From Sediminibacterium ginsengisoli (GTDB lineage: Bacteria > Bacteroidota > Bacteroidia > Chitinophagales > Chitinophagaceae): a stretch of 64,000 nt of DNA. The DNA is taken from positions 62,001-126,000 of the forward strand of contig NZ_FUWH01000005.1 of the NCBI RefSeq assembly GCF_900167075.1. Direction: 5' to 3'. Shown here piece by piece: positions 1-8,076 of the stretch. The position numbers and the translations under genes were made by a program. Each line of letters starts with the position of its first letter. Position 1 is the first letter of the stretch. Under the pieces are notes generated by a model. That model had not been told where the DNA came from. It was given only the letters and a program-made list of their open reading frames with translations, and searched no databases.

Positions 1-1023
1 TGCCAAACGGGTATTGTTCCAGGCAAAGTCGGAAAACTTATCCTGAACCTGTCCAATGGAAGTAAAAAGAGCCAGCACCACCCATTTGTGAACAGGTTTG
101 CGATACTCAGCCTGCACAGCAGCATATTGATTATCCCTGAATCGGCCGCTGAAATATCCGCGCATAATAGTACCATTACCCATACGTGACTGTTCCCGCC
201 AGGGCACCTGCCCACTGGTAAACACCGAATATCCCTGGAATGCCAAAACACTGCTATCACGCAATGGATAATATTTACGCAGATCAGCAAGGAATTCTGT
301 ATAACTAAACTCGCTTCCCAAAGTAGGCAGGTATCTTGTAATAGCAAGTTCAGTGTACCAGCCTTTGCGAGGATTCAGTGCATGATCACGCCGATCCCAT
401 AAAACAGTTGGCCCCAGTCCTAGTACAAAACTACCACTTGAACCAGGTTGTGATGAGAGCAGGTTGCTGTCTTTGATCTGGATGGAAACATCATAAATTT
501 TGCTGACGTTAAAATTGAGCCCAACAAAGAATTTATTACTCAGCTGTCTAGTCACACTGCTTTGCAGATTCAGCCACGTGTACTTGACTCGCTGAAAATC
601 ATCTTTTGGAACCGTACTGTTCCCAAAACCCCACACTCTTTCTTTATTGATAGTGTAGGACATCTGGTTGCGTATGAAAAACTTCTCACCGGGCGTATAG
701 AGTTGTGTGTGATTCTCTATCTCGAACTGCCCCATGGTAGAATATGTTGCCTGCAAATAAGAGTATGAGTCGCGAGTTTTGTTAGATCCTTTATTGCCTT
801 CAGTATTCAAGAAGTATTGCAATATGAGGCCCATTCTTAACCCGGACTCCGGGCTACTACTGAGCATGGGTGTCGGCAGCAAGGTAAGACTCCTGTTAAC
901 CAGGGAATCCGGGTGCAGCTTACCCAACCATTTCCATTTTTGCTTTGAGGCTACGGAATCTTGCTGCGCGCTAACAACACTCCAGGATGCGGCAAAACAC
1001 AACAGCAAAACAAATCTTTTCAT
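1..1023 (-). CDS. BamA/TamA (D15) family outer-membrane protein, 3' end off the left edge
   Basis: The frame is open from an ATG at 1023 to the window edge, about 340 residues, with no stop seen, so the C-terminus is missing. It starts with a signal peptide (MKRFVLLLCFAASW, then VSAQQ), expected to be cleaved after the AQ. The rest is rich in alternating aromatic and polar stretches, as in beta-barrel strands. It has features typical of Bacteroidota surface-antigen D15 proteins: LGLGPTVLWDRRDHALNPRKGWY in the barrel, and later RGYFSGRFRD, which resembles the conserved RGY/FxxGRYRD element. The expected role is an outer-membrane barrel, but which BamA/TamA subfamily it belongs to cannot be told from this part. 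The family call is fairly secure; the function is not. Confidence 0.75.
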   Translation of the reverse strand, partial: MKRFVLLLCFAASWSVVSAQQDSVASKQKWKWLGKLHPDSLVNRSLTLLPTPMLSSSPESGLRMGLILQYFLNTEGNKGSNKTRDSYSYLQATYSTMGQFEIENHTQLYTPGEKFFIRNQMSYTINKERVWGFGNSTVPKDDFQRVKYTWLNLQSSVTRQLSNKFFVGLNFNVSKIYDVSIQIKDSNLLSSQPGSSGSFVLGLGPTVLWDRRDHALNPRKGWYTELAITRYLPTLGSEFSYTEFLADLRKYYPLRDSSVLAFQGYSVFTSGQVPWREQSRMGNGTIMRGYFSGRFRDNQYAAVQAEYRKPVHKWVVLALFTSIGQVQDKFSDFAWNNTRLA

Positions 1024-1073
1024 ATACTGACAGTAATTGAAATAAGGTGGTTAGTTCATTATATGGACATGGC

Positions 1074-1361
1074 TCACGAAACAAATCGATGAAAAACAGG
1101 AATGCTGTATCTTCTGGCGACCCACTCACATACCTGGTTGCTGACCCTGACTTTTGTCGTTTGAAGGTTTCTTATGATGTCAGATTGACTATAAATTTTC
1201 TCCAGCCTTTCTATGTTTTCTGTAAAGGTTCGGTCATTACAAAACAATAAGGCCCTTGGAATAATAAAAGCCTGATCCCGCCAGGCATCCAATTGATCCA
1301 TTCTGACATCCCAAAACATTTGCCTGGGGAAACAATCTGTAATGCGGATAGCCTTATTCAT
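1074..1361 (-). CDS. Small DUF6922-like protein
   Basis: A 95-residue protein whose start codon overlaps the stop of the upstream glycosyltransferase gene by 4 bases, so the two are probably translationally coupled. The stretch FPRQMFWDVRMDQLDAWRD followed by an FIIPRAL helix matches the pattern of the DUF6922 family (F-P-x-x-x-FWDV, then a helix with an IxRxL core). I recognise this by pattern only. Relatives often lie beside AbiEii-type nucleotidyltransferase genes, but here the partner is a membrane glycosyltransferase. No catalytic residues stand out. It is cytoplasmic, with no signal or membrane segment, and its function is unknown. Confidence 0.65.
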   Translation of the reverse strand: MNKAIRITDCFPRQMFWDVRMDQLDAWRDQAFIIPRALLFCNDRTFTENIERLEKIYSQSDIIRNLQTTKVRVSNQVCEWVARRYSIPVFHRFVS

Positions 1362-2608
1362 ATAATGTGTTTAGCGCATAAGAATCTAATTCTTCTGTAA
1401 AAACTTTCGCTCTCGGATTTTTTACCGAAACAAAAAAGAAGAATAAGCAGGTATAATACAATTAAGGTTATTAGGCTGAATTGCTGTGTATAATCATACA
1501 ATTTTGCACCAATGGTATCGGTTCCAATCAATCCTGTTATCAATAAGGGCAGAGCAAACCATATCCACTTTCGTGTTTTTTTCAATGTATGCAATCCCGC
1601 CATTAAATAAGCAATTATAAATCCTAAAGTCAAATGATGGTGCTCCCATACTCTCCCTGGAAGCAGCAAAATAAGCAGTAATAGCATACAGAAGTCAGTT
1701 CCGCAGAGCGGAAGTTCCCACCCATCCCAGAATATCTTTAAAGTCACAAGGAGTAATACAGCCAGATTAACGAGTAGTATGATCGTTTTCAAACTGGTTT
1801 CATTGGCAAAAGATAAAGCTTGTATTCCCAAACCCTCATTTCCCACATTAAGCTTATCCAGAAAGGATGGCAGCCCCAGGCTTATAAGATCACCGTCCAC
1901 TTTACCGCTTGCAAATGGCGTTAGGAAAGAATGATAATAATCGATCCAATCTTGTAATCCTGTTGCAGGCCCACGTGCTGCAAATGGTAATAATAGAAAT
2001 GGCATACTAAGCACAACGACTCTCCACCAATCTTTTAACCTTCCTTTGAGAAGCAAAAATCCCAGGATCAAAATTGGTGTAACCTTGAAAAAAGCACCGG
2101 CCAACAACAAAAAATAAGATGCGTTACGATTACCCTTGAAATGATAATAAATTCCACCCAACGTTGCACAGAGGACTGGAAGATTAGCCTGCATCCAGAT
2201 GAAATTATGCCAGTAATACCTAGCTGAACATAACACCCCTATGATGAATGGAAGAACAATGTTCGTAAAAGGGAATCGGTTCTTCAGAATTTTCCATATC
2301 AGCCATAGGGATAAAACCCAAAGACCAAAATTAATAAGATAGCTGTAATAAACAGCAGAGATGTGAAAGGGTTTTGCTGCAAACAACGAAAAGAACATGG
2401 CAGCAAATGGAGGATAGATAAAAGTACCATCCTCCTTCCCGAATTCATAGATCCTTTCACCGGAAAGAAATTTCTGACCTGTAATCCAATAAATATAATA
2501 ATCTCCTTTTTCATTTTCCTGATAGGCCTGGTTAATAGAAAGAAACAGGAACATTACGGATACCAGGGCAAATAGTATCACGAGCCAGTACTTGTATAAT
2601 ACACGCAT
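1358..2608 (-). CDS. GT87-family (DUF2029) polyprenol-phosphate-dependent mannosyltransferase-like membrane protein
   Basis: A 416-residue polytopic protein with about ten hydrophobic segments beginning at residue 8. After the first segment comes a short loop with GDYYIYWITGQKFLSGERIYE and then a FIYPPFAAMFF stretch. That layout, a D-x-x-x-Y-W-x-x-G loop and a Y-P-P-F element before the second membrane span, is typical of the GT87/DUF2029 family, which uses lipid-linked sugars at the cell membrane. The tail is basic (FGKKSESESFYRRIRF). The substrate cannot be read from the sequence. It overlaps the next gene by 4 bases, so they likely share a transcript. Confidence 0.8.
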   Translation of the reverse strand: MRVLYKYWLVILFALVSVMFLFLSINQAYQENEKGDYYIYWITGQKFLSGERIYEFGKEDGTFIYPPFAAMFFSLFAAKPFHISAVYYSYLINFGLWVLSLWLIWKILKNRFPFTNIVLPFIIGVLCSARYYWHNFIWMQANLPVLCATLGGIYYHFKGNRNASYFLLLAGAFFKVTPILILGFLLLKGRLKDWWRVVVLSMPFLLLPFAARGPATGLQDWIDYYHSFLTPFASGKVDGDLISLGLPSFLDKLNVGNEGLGIQALSFANETSLKTIILLVNLAVLLLVTLKIFWDGWELPLCGTDFCMLLLLILLLPGRVWEHHHLTLGFIIAYLMAGLHTLKKTRKWIWFALPLLITGLIGTDTIGAKLYDYTQQFSLITLIVLYLLILLFCFGKKSESESFYRRIRFLCAKHII

Positions 2609-2813
2609 AAATTCAAGCTAATAGATGTTAGATGATACAAATGGCGGGCATCCCATTCCGCAACTGCTGGAAGGATCTTACCGATGCCCACGAATGATAA
2701 AAGATGTATTAGCCTGAATGAGAAATACCAAATACCAGCCTACCGGCCATGCAATTACCATGTACACTTCATGGATGCAGGCGGTTAAACATAAAAATAA
2801 GATAAGGGGAAAT

Positions 2814-3209
2814 TCAGGCTTGAACCGTGTTGAACGGAGGCCCTCTTAAAGAAAACGAAGAATAAAAGCAATGCTGTATCCGGTCATGATATAACCTGAA
2901 TCGATGCTTCTTTAAATTTAAGTAACTGGTCTCTCCGGATAAAGGGAGCAGACGATAAATGTCAGCCTCCTGCTTAGTTAGTTTCCGGAATTGATCAAAA
3001 CGTGATTGGTGCGCTTTTGAATGCTGCCCATCCTCATATTCGACATGGTCGGTCAAATGAGACTGTGCTGAACCCTGATGATGACAATCCTGTTTCGGTG
3101 TAAAAAAGACTTCAAGTGAAATGATTTCTTCAGGAATATGCAAGATCATGTCATGACCCACAATGACGGTCATGAAGATCAGTATATATAACCTGTTAAT
3201 CCATTTCAT
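2814..3209 (-). CDS. Small exported protein with C-terminal SFSLRGPP motif
   Basis: A 131-residue protein starting with a hydrophobic segment (LYILIFMTVIVGHDMILHIP) that serves as signal peptide or anchor. It is rich in histidine (CHHQGSAQSH, GQHSKAHQ) and ends with SSFSLRGPPFNTVQA. The same length, the start pattern VIxGHDxxxH and the ending SFSLRGPP occur in the protein at 49503-49898, so the two are paralogues or members of one family. Such proteins commonly precede heavy-metal efflux genes in Bacteroidota, but no metal gene is next to this copy. A role in metal binding or sensing in the periplasm is a guess from histidine content and context. Confidence 0.7.
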   Translation of the reverse strand: MKWINRLYILIFMTVIVGHDMILHIPEEIISLEVFFTPKQDCHHQGSAQSHLTDHVEYEDGQHSKAHQSRFDQFRKLTKQEADIYRLLPLSGETSYLNLKKHRFRLYHDRIQHCFYSSFSLRGPPFNTVQA

Positions 3210-3367
3210 AAAATATAAATCCTTAACGCCACAAATTAATATAAAAATCCACTATCCTCCGGAAACGCTGCTCAACTTGTATTAAGTTATTATCAACACC
3301 CCGCCCAGTCTTCTATACTCGCTCCCTTGCAAGTCCAATAATATAAGGAGTTTTCGGACTGAATAAG

Positions 3368-3422
3368 TTATTCAAAATACGACTTAATTATTCATAATTG
3401 TATGCACTTATTCATACAATTA
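3368..3422. promoter_or_regulatory. TTATTCA repeats and inverted repeat upstream of the thioredoxin-like gene
   Basis: TTATTCA occurs at about 3368, 3389 and 3410, roughly two helical turns apart. The last two flank a 10-bp inverted repeat, TAATTGTATG (3395-3404) and CATACAATTA (3413-3422). The array lies about 90-140 bases before the start at 3509. The spacing fits binding of a dimeric regulator on one DNA face, but no binding protein is identified. Confidence 0.35.
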
Positions 3423-3508
3423 GTAACACATTTACAACCTTATAGACATCCCCTTTCCCACCCTGTCGAACGTGAATAGCTGGTATTCATCATTAATACT
3501 GCTATCAC

Positions 3509-4741
3509 ATGAAAATATTACAACTGCTGATAATACTATGGGGTATATCCCTGACTGGCTTTACCCAAACTAACAACCGTTTTACTCCCTATTCAATCGG
3601 TGACCAGGTTTCCAATATCCACTTTACAAACCTTGCAAACAGCCCAAGAACATCCATGAATCTTTCCGATTTATCAGGTAAACTTGTGATTCTGGACTTC
3701 TGGGCCAGTTGGTGCACTGCCTGCTTGGGTAAATTTGAAAGTCTCGATGAACTGCAGCAACAGTACGAGGGGAAACTGAATTTTATGCTGATCACACGTG
3801 ACAGCAAAAAAATAGCATCCGAAACACTCAGCCGATTCAAAACCAAAAAAGGAAGCCGTATTTCGCTACCATCGGTTACAGGTGACAGCATGATTAACAA
3901 CATGTTTCCGCACAGATTGATCCCTCACTATGTATGGATCATGGAAAATAAAGTCGTAGCGATCACATCATCCGATGAAATAACAATTTCAAATATTAAT
4001 AACATCCTCGCTGGCAAGCCAGCCAATATGCCCATGAAGAATGATTTGCTCAACTATGATCGGACTGAAGCCATTTTCAAAGCTGACAATATGGAAGAAA
4101 ACCCACCCATTCTGTTTAACTGCACTATCTCAGGATACAAATCAGGGATTGGCGGTGGCAGTACTATTAAAAAAGAGGGCAAAAACGCAACCAGGCTTTC
4201 CGTACACAACCAGACCATTCTCCAGCTTTATCAGTTCATGCTTCGCAAAGCATATACCAAAGCCAGAATAATTATAGACATTCCCGATAAGGAAAAAGTT
4301 AGCATTACAGAAAAGGATAGCAGCAACAAATACGACAAATTGTACTGTTTTGAACTAGCTACTACTCCAATGCCTGCAGAAATATTAATGAACAAGGCGA
4401 AAAACGCACTGGAGAATTATTTCGGTTATACAGCAAGTATTGAAAAAAGAAATATCCCCTGCCTTGTTTTGACCAATAGGCAGAGCATGATCGCCGATTC
4501 AATTGTCTCGATCAAAAAGTCTAGGAATACGGTCAATGGAACACAACATCTAACAGAATTACTTGAATTGAAACTCAACATTCCAGTCATTGACGAAAGC
4601 AGCAAAAAAATCATTTGGGATAAAGACATACTACCTGATTTGTCCGATAAAGCAGCAGTATTTGAATTCCTTGAAAAGCGTGGGTTCAGTTTAAAAGAAA
4701 GTAAAAGAGAAATTGAAGTTTTTGTCTTGTCCCAGAAATAA
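3509..4741 (+). CDS. Secreted TlpA/thioredoxin-like protein with C-terminal extension
   Basis: A 410-residue protein with a signal peptide (residues 1-20, ending GFTQ). A thioredoxin-fold domain follows, with FWASWCTACLGKF holding the CxxC pair C69 and C72, as in TlpA/ResA periplasmic thiol-disulfide reductases. The C-terminal 230 residues are not thioredoxin. They have two similar blocks, ending in DLSDKAAVFEFLEKRGFSLKESKREIEVFVL, which resembles the tail of the TIGR03435 group of soil-bacterial proteins often fused to TlpA domains. It probably acts on cysteines of exported proteins, but the partner is unknown. It is monocistronic, with a repeat array upstream and a strong hairpin downstream. 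Confidence 0.8.
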   Translation: MKILQLLIILWGISLTGFTQTNNRFTPYSIGDQVSNIHFTNLANSPRTSMNLSDLSGKLVILDFWASWCTACLGKFESLDELQQQYEGKLNFMLITRDSKKIASETLSRFKTKKGSRISLPSVTGDSMINNMFPHRLIPHYVWIMENKVVAITSSDEITISNINNILAGKPANMPMKNDLLNYDRTEAIFKADNMEENPPILFNCTISGYKSGIGGGSTIKKEGKNATRLSVHNQTILQLYQFMLRKAYTKARIIIDIPDKEKVSITEKDSSNKYDKLYCFELATTPMPAEILMNKAKNALENYFGYTASIEKRNIPCLVLTNRQSMIADSIVSIKKSRNTVNGTQHLTELLELKLNIPVIDESSKKIIWDKDILPDLSDKAAVFEFLEKRGFSLKESKREIEVFVLSQK

Positions 4742-4790
4742 TATTGGTGTTACAGTTGAGTCCCCAAGTTCGGTTGACAACAACCAAATG

Positions 4791-4818
4791 CAATCCCCGT
4801 TCAGACGGGGATTGTTGT
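4791..4818 (+). terminator. Rho-independent-type terminator after the thioredoxin-like gene
   Basis: A perfect 10-bp stem, CAATCCCCGT (4791-4800) and ACGGGGATTG (4805-4814), with a TCAG loop, is followed by TTGTGT. The U-tract is short, but the stem is strong and it lies 50 bases past the stop codon. Confidence 0.75.
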
Positions 4819-4869
4819 GTCATATAATTAGACTTTATACATATAGAATCATACGATACACATAATGAT

Positions 4870-4916
4870 CTTAAGGCGGTAAAATATTGAATGATACATT
4901 TAATAACAACCTTAAG
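4870..4916. promoter_or_regulatory. Inverted repeat before the orphan AbiEi-like gene
   Basis: CTTAAGG (4870-4876) and CCTTAAG (4910-4916) form an inverted repeat with a 33-base AT-rich spacer, ending 18 bases before the start codon at 4935. AbiEi-type antitoxins are known to bind inverted repeats at their own promoters, so this is a candidate operator. The arms are only 7 bases, so chance is possible. Confidence 0.35.
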
Positions 4917-4934
4917 AACCGTCAGATCAGCTAA

Positions 4935-5585
4935 ATGTACAATAAGAGTAGTTTACACAACCGCCTGGAACAAGCCATAGCGATTCTCCCTGATGAAAGC
5001 CTTTTCTCTCCCTTCGACTTTTGGAACCTGGGCAGAAGCACGGCTATTCTAATGGCCTTATCAAGGTTAACGGCAAAAAACTTGGTTTTACGAATTGCCA
5101 AAGGGTTATATATCAAAACAAAGCAAGGGGCAACGATAACGCAGGATATCAACTCGGTCGAACGGCTTGCTTATGCGATCGCGGATAAAGAAGGGGTACA
5201 GATACGTCCAACCGGCGATTACGCGTTACTCAAATTGGGCATATCAGAGAATATCCCCCGCACGATCGTCTTCTTGACCAATGGAACACGTCGCAGAATA
5301 AAAACCGGATCATTTACTTTAATCTTTAAAACAACAACAAAGAAAAAACTAATCCCCGAAAATGAAACTGTCTTTCTAACCATTCAGGCAATAAACATAT
5401 TGGGCACCTCAATATTAAACCAGGCCACTATCGAAATACTAGCCAGCAGGCTTATTGATGTTTCACCCTCATCTATACAAGAGTTTGCGCACCAGGTGCC
5501 CCAACCAACAAAACGAATCTTGGTAAAAATAGCAGCTCAATTGGAACATCTACAAAGCATACCCATTAAAGCACTTGAATCGTAA
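4935..5585 (+). CDS. DUF6088/AbiEi-like antitoxin-type protein without an adjacent toxin
   Basis: A 216-residue protein. The N-terminus carries a winged-helix-like segment (FSPFDFWNLGRSTAILMALSRL, then LVLRIAKGLYI), the arrangement seen in AbiEi antitoxins and DUF6088 proteins. A middle region, RPTGDYALLKLGISENIPRTIVFLTNGTRRRIK, matches the antitoxin core TGxxALxxLGLTxQxPxxxxxxTxG. The protein at 26500-27228 shares this plan. AbiEi normally pairs with an AbiEii nucleotidyltransferase just downstream, but the next gene (5702) is an unrelated 80-residue protein. It may be a lone regulator, an antitoxin that lost its toxin, or an antitoxin acting in trans on the AbiEii at 25514. Confidence 0.75.
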   Translation: MYNKSSLHNRLEQAIAILPDESLFSPFDFWNLGRSTAILMALSRLTAKNLVLRIAKGLYIKTKQGATITQDINSVERLAYAIADKEGVQIRPTGDYALLKLGISENIPRTIVFLTNGTRRRIKTGSFTLIFKTTTKKKLIPENETVFLTIQAINILGTSILNQATIEILASRLIDVSPSSIQEFAHQVPQPTKRILVKIAAQLEHLQSIPIKALES

Positions 5586-5701
5586 AAAACAGCATTCAAT
5601 TATACGTTTCCATAAACTGGTAAGGTTACTTTGAATTTACAAGACAAGGTTGTTTCTTTACTTTCTATCTATGCACTAACCTAGCATCAATCTATATACA
5701 A

Positions 5702-5944
5702 ATGAAAATCCATTATATACAGCATAACGGCAATATGGCCACACTAGAAGTGTCGAAAGGCGACAAAAAGCATTTCAGGCGCTTTCTCGATACGTCAAAA
5801 ATTGACGGCACACCTACCCAGGCAGAAATAAGCGACTTTCTGTTCACGCTACTAATCAAGTATAGAATATTATCCCCAAAACACAGGAAAAAGCAAAAAT
5901 CAGGCGATTCACCACATTCACTCTTTACCATTCCTGTACTTTGA
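5702..5944 (+). CDS. Small hypothetical protein
   Basis: An 80-residue basic protein (MKIHYIQHNGNMATLEVSKGDKKHFRRFL...), with no signal or membrane segment. I do not recognise it. Its 3' end overlaps the convergent Crp/Fnr gene by 27 bases. The first 50 residues look like ordinary coding sequence and the last 25 are low in complexity (PKHRKKQKSGDSPH). It may have lost its original end when joined to the neighbouring gene. Confidence 0.45.
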   Translation: MKIHYIQHNGNMATLEVSKGDKKHFRRFLDTSKIDGTPTQAEISDFLFTLLIKYRILSPKHRKKQKSGDSPHSLFTIPVL

Positions 5945-6490
5945 GAAGGTAGCTTTATCAATCCCAAGGAAGGAAGCGATCATATAATCTTTGACTCTGC
6001 TGTCTTTCATCATCCAGGGATACATTTCCTGGACTTTTAAAAACCGCTCCTTTGCAGGCATCCCCAATAAGATAACATGATCTTCATACATACAGCAGAT
6101 GCGTTCAATGATACAACGAGTATTAAAATTGAATCCGGGGTATTTGCTTAACAACATTTCCAGCTCAGCTTTATGAATTCGCCGTAAAAATGTTTCTTCA
6201 ATAGTCCTGATAGTCAGTTTTGATGGTGTATTGGTAAAATAACTTTTTACACATCCTACCATGTCCCCTTCTCGGTAAAAACCTATAACCCGCTCAGTTA
6301 CATCATCATATTCATAGTAAACCTTTACAAATCCTTTTTCTATAAAAGCAATCCAATCACAAACCTGACCTTCCTCAAGTAAAGTTTTATTAGCCCTGTG
6401 GATCTCTTTGGGGATATGATGCCATAGGTATATCTGCAACTGCGGATCTACCGGGTATAAGGACTCTAGGAACTTTAACAACTCTTCCAT
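5918..6490 (-). CDS. Crp/Fnr family transcriptional regulator
   Basis: A 190-residue protein with an N-terminal cyclic-nucleotide-binding-like barrel, including WIAFIEKGFVKVYYEYDD..RVIGFYREGDMVG at residues 46-80. A long dimer helix follows and a C-terminal helix-turn-helix ends with KDYMIASFLGIDKATFSKYRNGK. This is the usual compact Crp/Fnr form of Bacteroidota, where VASYLGITPETLSRIRK is the common recognition region. The arginine-serine cAMP pocket is not evident, so the ligand is unknown. The final helix is TFSKYRNGKE, short but complete. Its targets cannot be told from the sequence. Confidence 0.85.
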   Translation of the reverse strand: MEELLKFLESLYPVDPQLQIYLWHHIPKEIHRANKTLLEEGQVCDWIAFIEKGFVKVYYEYDDVTERVIGFYREGDMVGCVKSYFTNTPSKLTIRTIEETFLRRIHKAELEMLLSKYPGFNFNTRCIIERICCMYEDHVILLGMPAKERFLKVQEMYPWMMKDSRVKDYMIASFLGIDKATFSKYRNGKE

Positions 6491-6914
6491 TATTCAATCC
6501 TTAAAAGATGGAACAAAGAAGCGTGAAGCGTCTGGAGATGGCAATTCCAGCTTGTTGAAAATAGATCATATCAGGTTAATTTGGTGACGCGATATGTCAC
6601 CGGCGGCTTCACGTCGGGAAGGCAATAACAAACCTCCGGCAAATAAGTTACCGGGAATGAAAAGGTTCATGAAAAGGGCAGGCAAATTAATTGCCCACCC
6701 TTTGGCTACGCCTTGCCCGGAAACTTCGTCAAGCACCGGTGTTGGTAATCGCGCGACTACCTCTTAAAAGCGGGCCAAGGTCCAATTAACTATTTGCTGG
6801 GCTGATGAACAATAATTGAAGTCAATGCCTCAAATCACTATCCTGATATTAAAGCTAATAAAATTTTAATGCGTAAGATCAGTACTTTACTACTTGTTAT
6901 AAACTTGCAATAAT
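6491..6914. other. Intergenic stretch with no gene recognised
   Basis: About 420 bases without a convincing reading frame. It is more GC-rich than its flanks between 6580 and 6780. It holds a hairpin with GGTGAC (6583-6588) and GTCACC (6596-6601), and a second dyad around GGGCAGGC...TTGCCC near 6678-6700. It may be remnant mobile-element sequence or contain a small RNA; no family is recognised. Confidence 0.4.
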
Positions 6915-7130
6915 TTACATAGACAACAAAGCCTTTAATTTTCGAAGCCTATAGAATCTCCCTGAAGCTTCAGGTAAAGCCATTTGCCCAGTGCTTAATG
7001 ACTTCAAGTAATTATCAACAAAAGATGGCAGATTTGGAATAAACACCCCTTGCTCCAATTGAATCTCTTTTGGCAAATCAATTTTTTTGAAAAAATCTTC
7101 AAGTTCTTTTAACTCAATTTGATCATTCAT
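6915..7130 (-). CDS. Small DUF6965-like protein
   Basis: A 71-residue protein: an acidic start (MNDQIELKELEDFFKK) leads into IDLPKEIQLEQGVFIPNLPSFVDNYLKSL and a basic tail with RFYRLRKLKALL. This pattern (LExFF, LPxxIQLxxGxxIxxxPxFVxxxL, then RLxxLK) fits the DUF6965 family, small proteins of unknown function widespread in Bacteroidota. It is cytoplasmic. It stands alone, with a divergent neighbour at 7245. Confidence 0.65.
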   Translation of the reverse strand: MNDQIELKELEDFFKKIDLPKEIQLEQGVFIPNLPSFVDNYLKSLSTGQMALPEASGRFYRLRKLKALLSM

Positions 7131-7244
7131 ATCAAATCCTCTTATTATTGAGTCACAAAGTTATAACCAATTTACAGTTTTTAAAAGCAGAATAAAGCAA
7201 CCTAACATCGAAATCTAACAGGCCACAATATCTTATCTTTAATT

Positions 7245-8054
7245 ATGCGATTTCAGCAATTTGCCTCCCCTGATAATAATGGCTATTTCACAATATCAGA
7301 AAACAACGATTGTGAATACTCAAACCCAATTGAATGGCATAAGGATATGATAATGGCACATTTCAGCAATCTTACTTTTAACCACCTTTTACTGTCATTA
7401 CAATCTCCGCAACCACCTAAAATACCAACTGGATATCAACCAATTGATTATCTAAGACAAATTGCAGCCCATCAGGCAGGTAAAACCTGGAATGAAGAAC
7501 TGGAAAAAATTGTCAAAACAAAGGTGCCAGATGCACTTTGGAAAACTTTGCAAGCGACTTCAAAAAAGGATCAGCACAAATCACTTAAAAATCTAACTGT
7601 GTCTGGCGAGCAATTAACCTCTTGGTATTTTAAATCATACCAAACGTATGGTTATCTTTTTAGTAATTATACATTCGATTTTCTACCAACAGGTATTGAC
7701 AAAGCGTCAATGCCTAGTTTAGCCTACAAAGAAAAAAGTGGATCACTCACTATAATAGGAAACAGTAGATATACAGAAAAGCAGTTAAAACAGACAATTG
7801 ATCATCGAAGACGGCGCATTGTGCGAGTACTTGATAAAGAGAATGAATGGCATTGTATCTTTTATGACTACCGAAGCATGAATGGTAATGAAACAGAAAA
7901 GCAAGGACCTCACGTGCATTATATCTCAGACAAATGGGGCATAACGCGTGATGAAGTAATTAAACGCCTAAGCCAGAAACATTACAGTCTTCCGTGCTTA
8001 CATATAGGCTTCTTTAGAGAACCATATGAGGATGATGACAATAACTCCAAGTAA
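7245..8054 (+). CDS. Hypothetical protein at the edge of a nuclease cluster
   Basis: A 269-residue soluble protein that I do not recognise. The N-terminal 150 residues are mostly helical. The C-terminal part reads as alternating strands: RRRRIVRVLDKENEWHCIFYDYR, then GPHVHYISDKWG and a short helix, ending SLPCLHIGFF. The HVHY element and the arginine run could suit a nucleic-acid or nucleotide ligand, but no known catalytic motif is present. It converges on the PD-(D/E)xK-like gene at 8077, only 22 bases away. Its place beside three nuclease-like genes suggests a defence context, which is inference only. Confidence 0.6.
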   Translation: MRFQQFASPDNNGYFTISENNDCEYSNPIEWHKDMIMAHFSNLTFNHLLLSLQSPQPPKIPTGYQPIDYLRQIAAHQAGKTWNEELEKIVKTKVPDALWKTLQATSKKDQHKSLKNLTVSGEQLTSWYFKSYQTYGYLFSNYTFDFLPTGIDKASMPSLAYKEKSGSLTIIGNSRYTEKQLKQTIDHRRRRIVRVLDKENEWHCIFYDYRSMNGNETEKQGPHVHYISDKWGITRDEVIKRLSQKHYSLPCLHIGFFREPYEDDDNNSK

Positions 8055-8076
8055 ATAGCTTGGCAATTTCTAAACA

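Noticed and set aside
562-1250. Three short plus-strand frames at 562-768, 779-1030 and 1047-1250
   Set aside because: They are mostly antisense to the BamA-like and DUF6922-like genes, and their codon use and composition are unlike protein.
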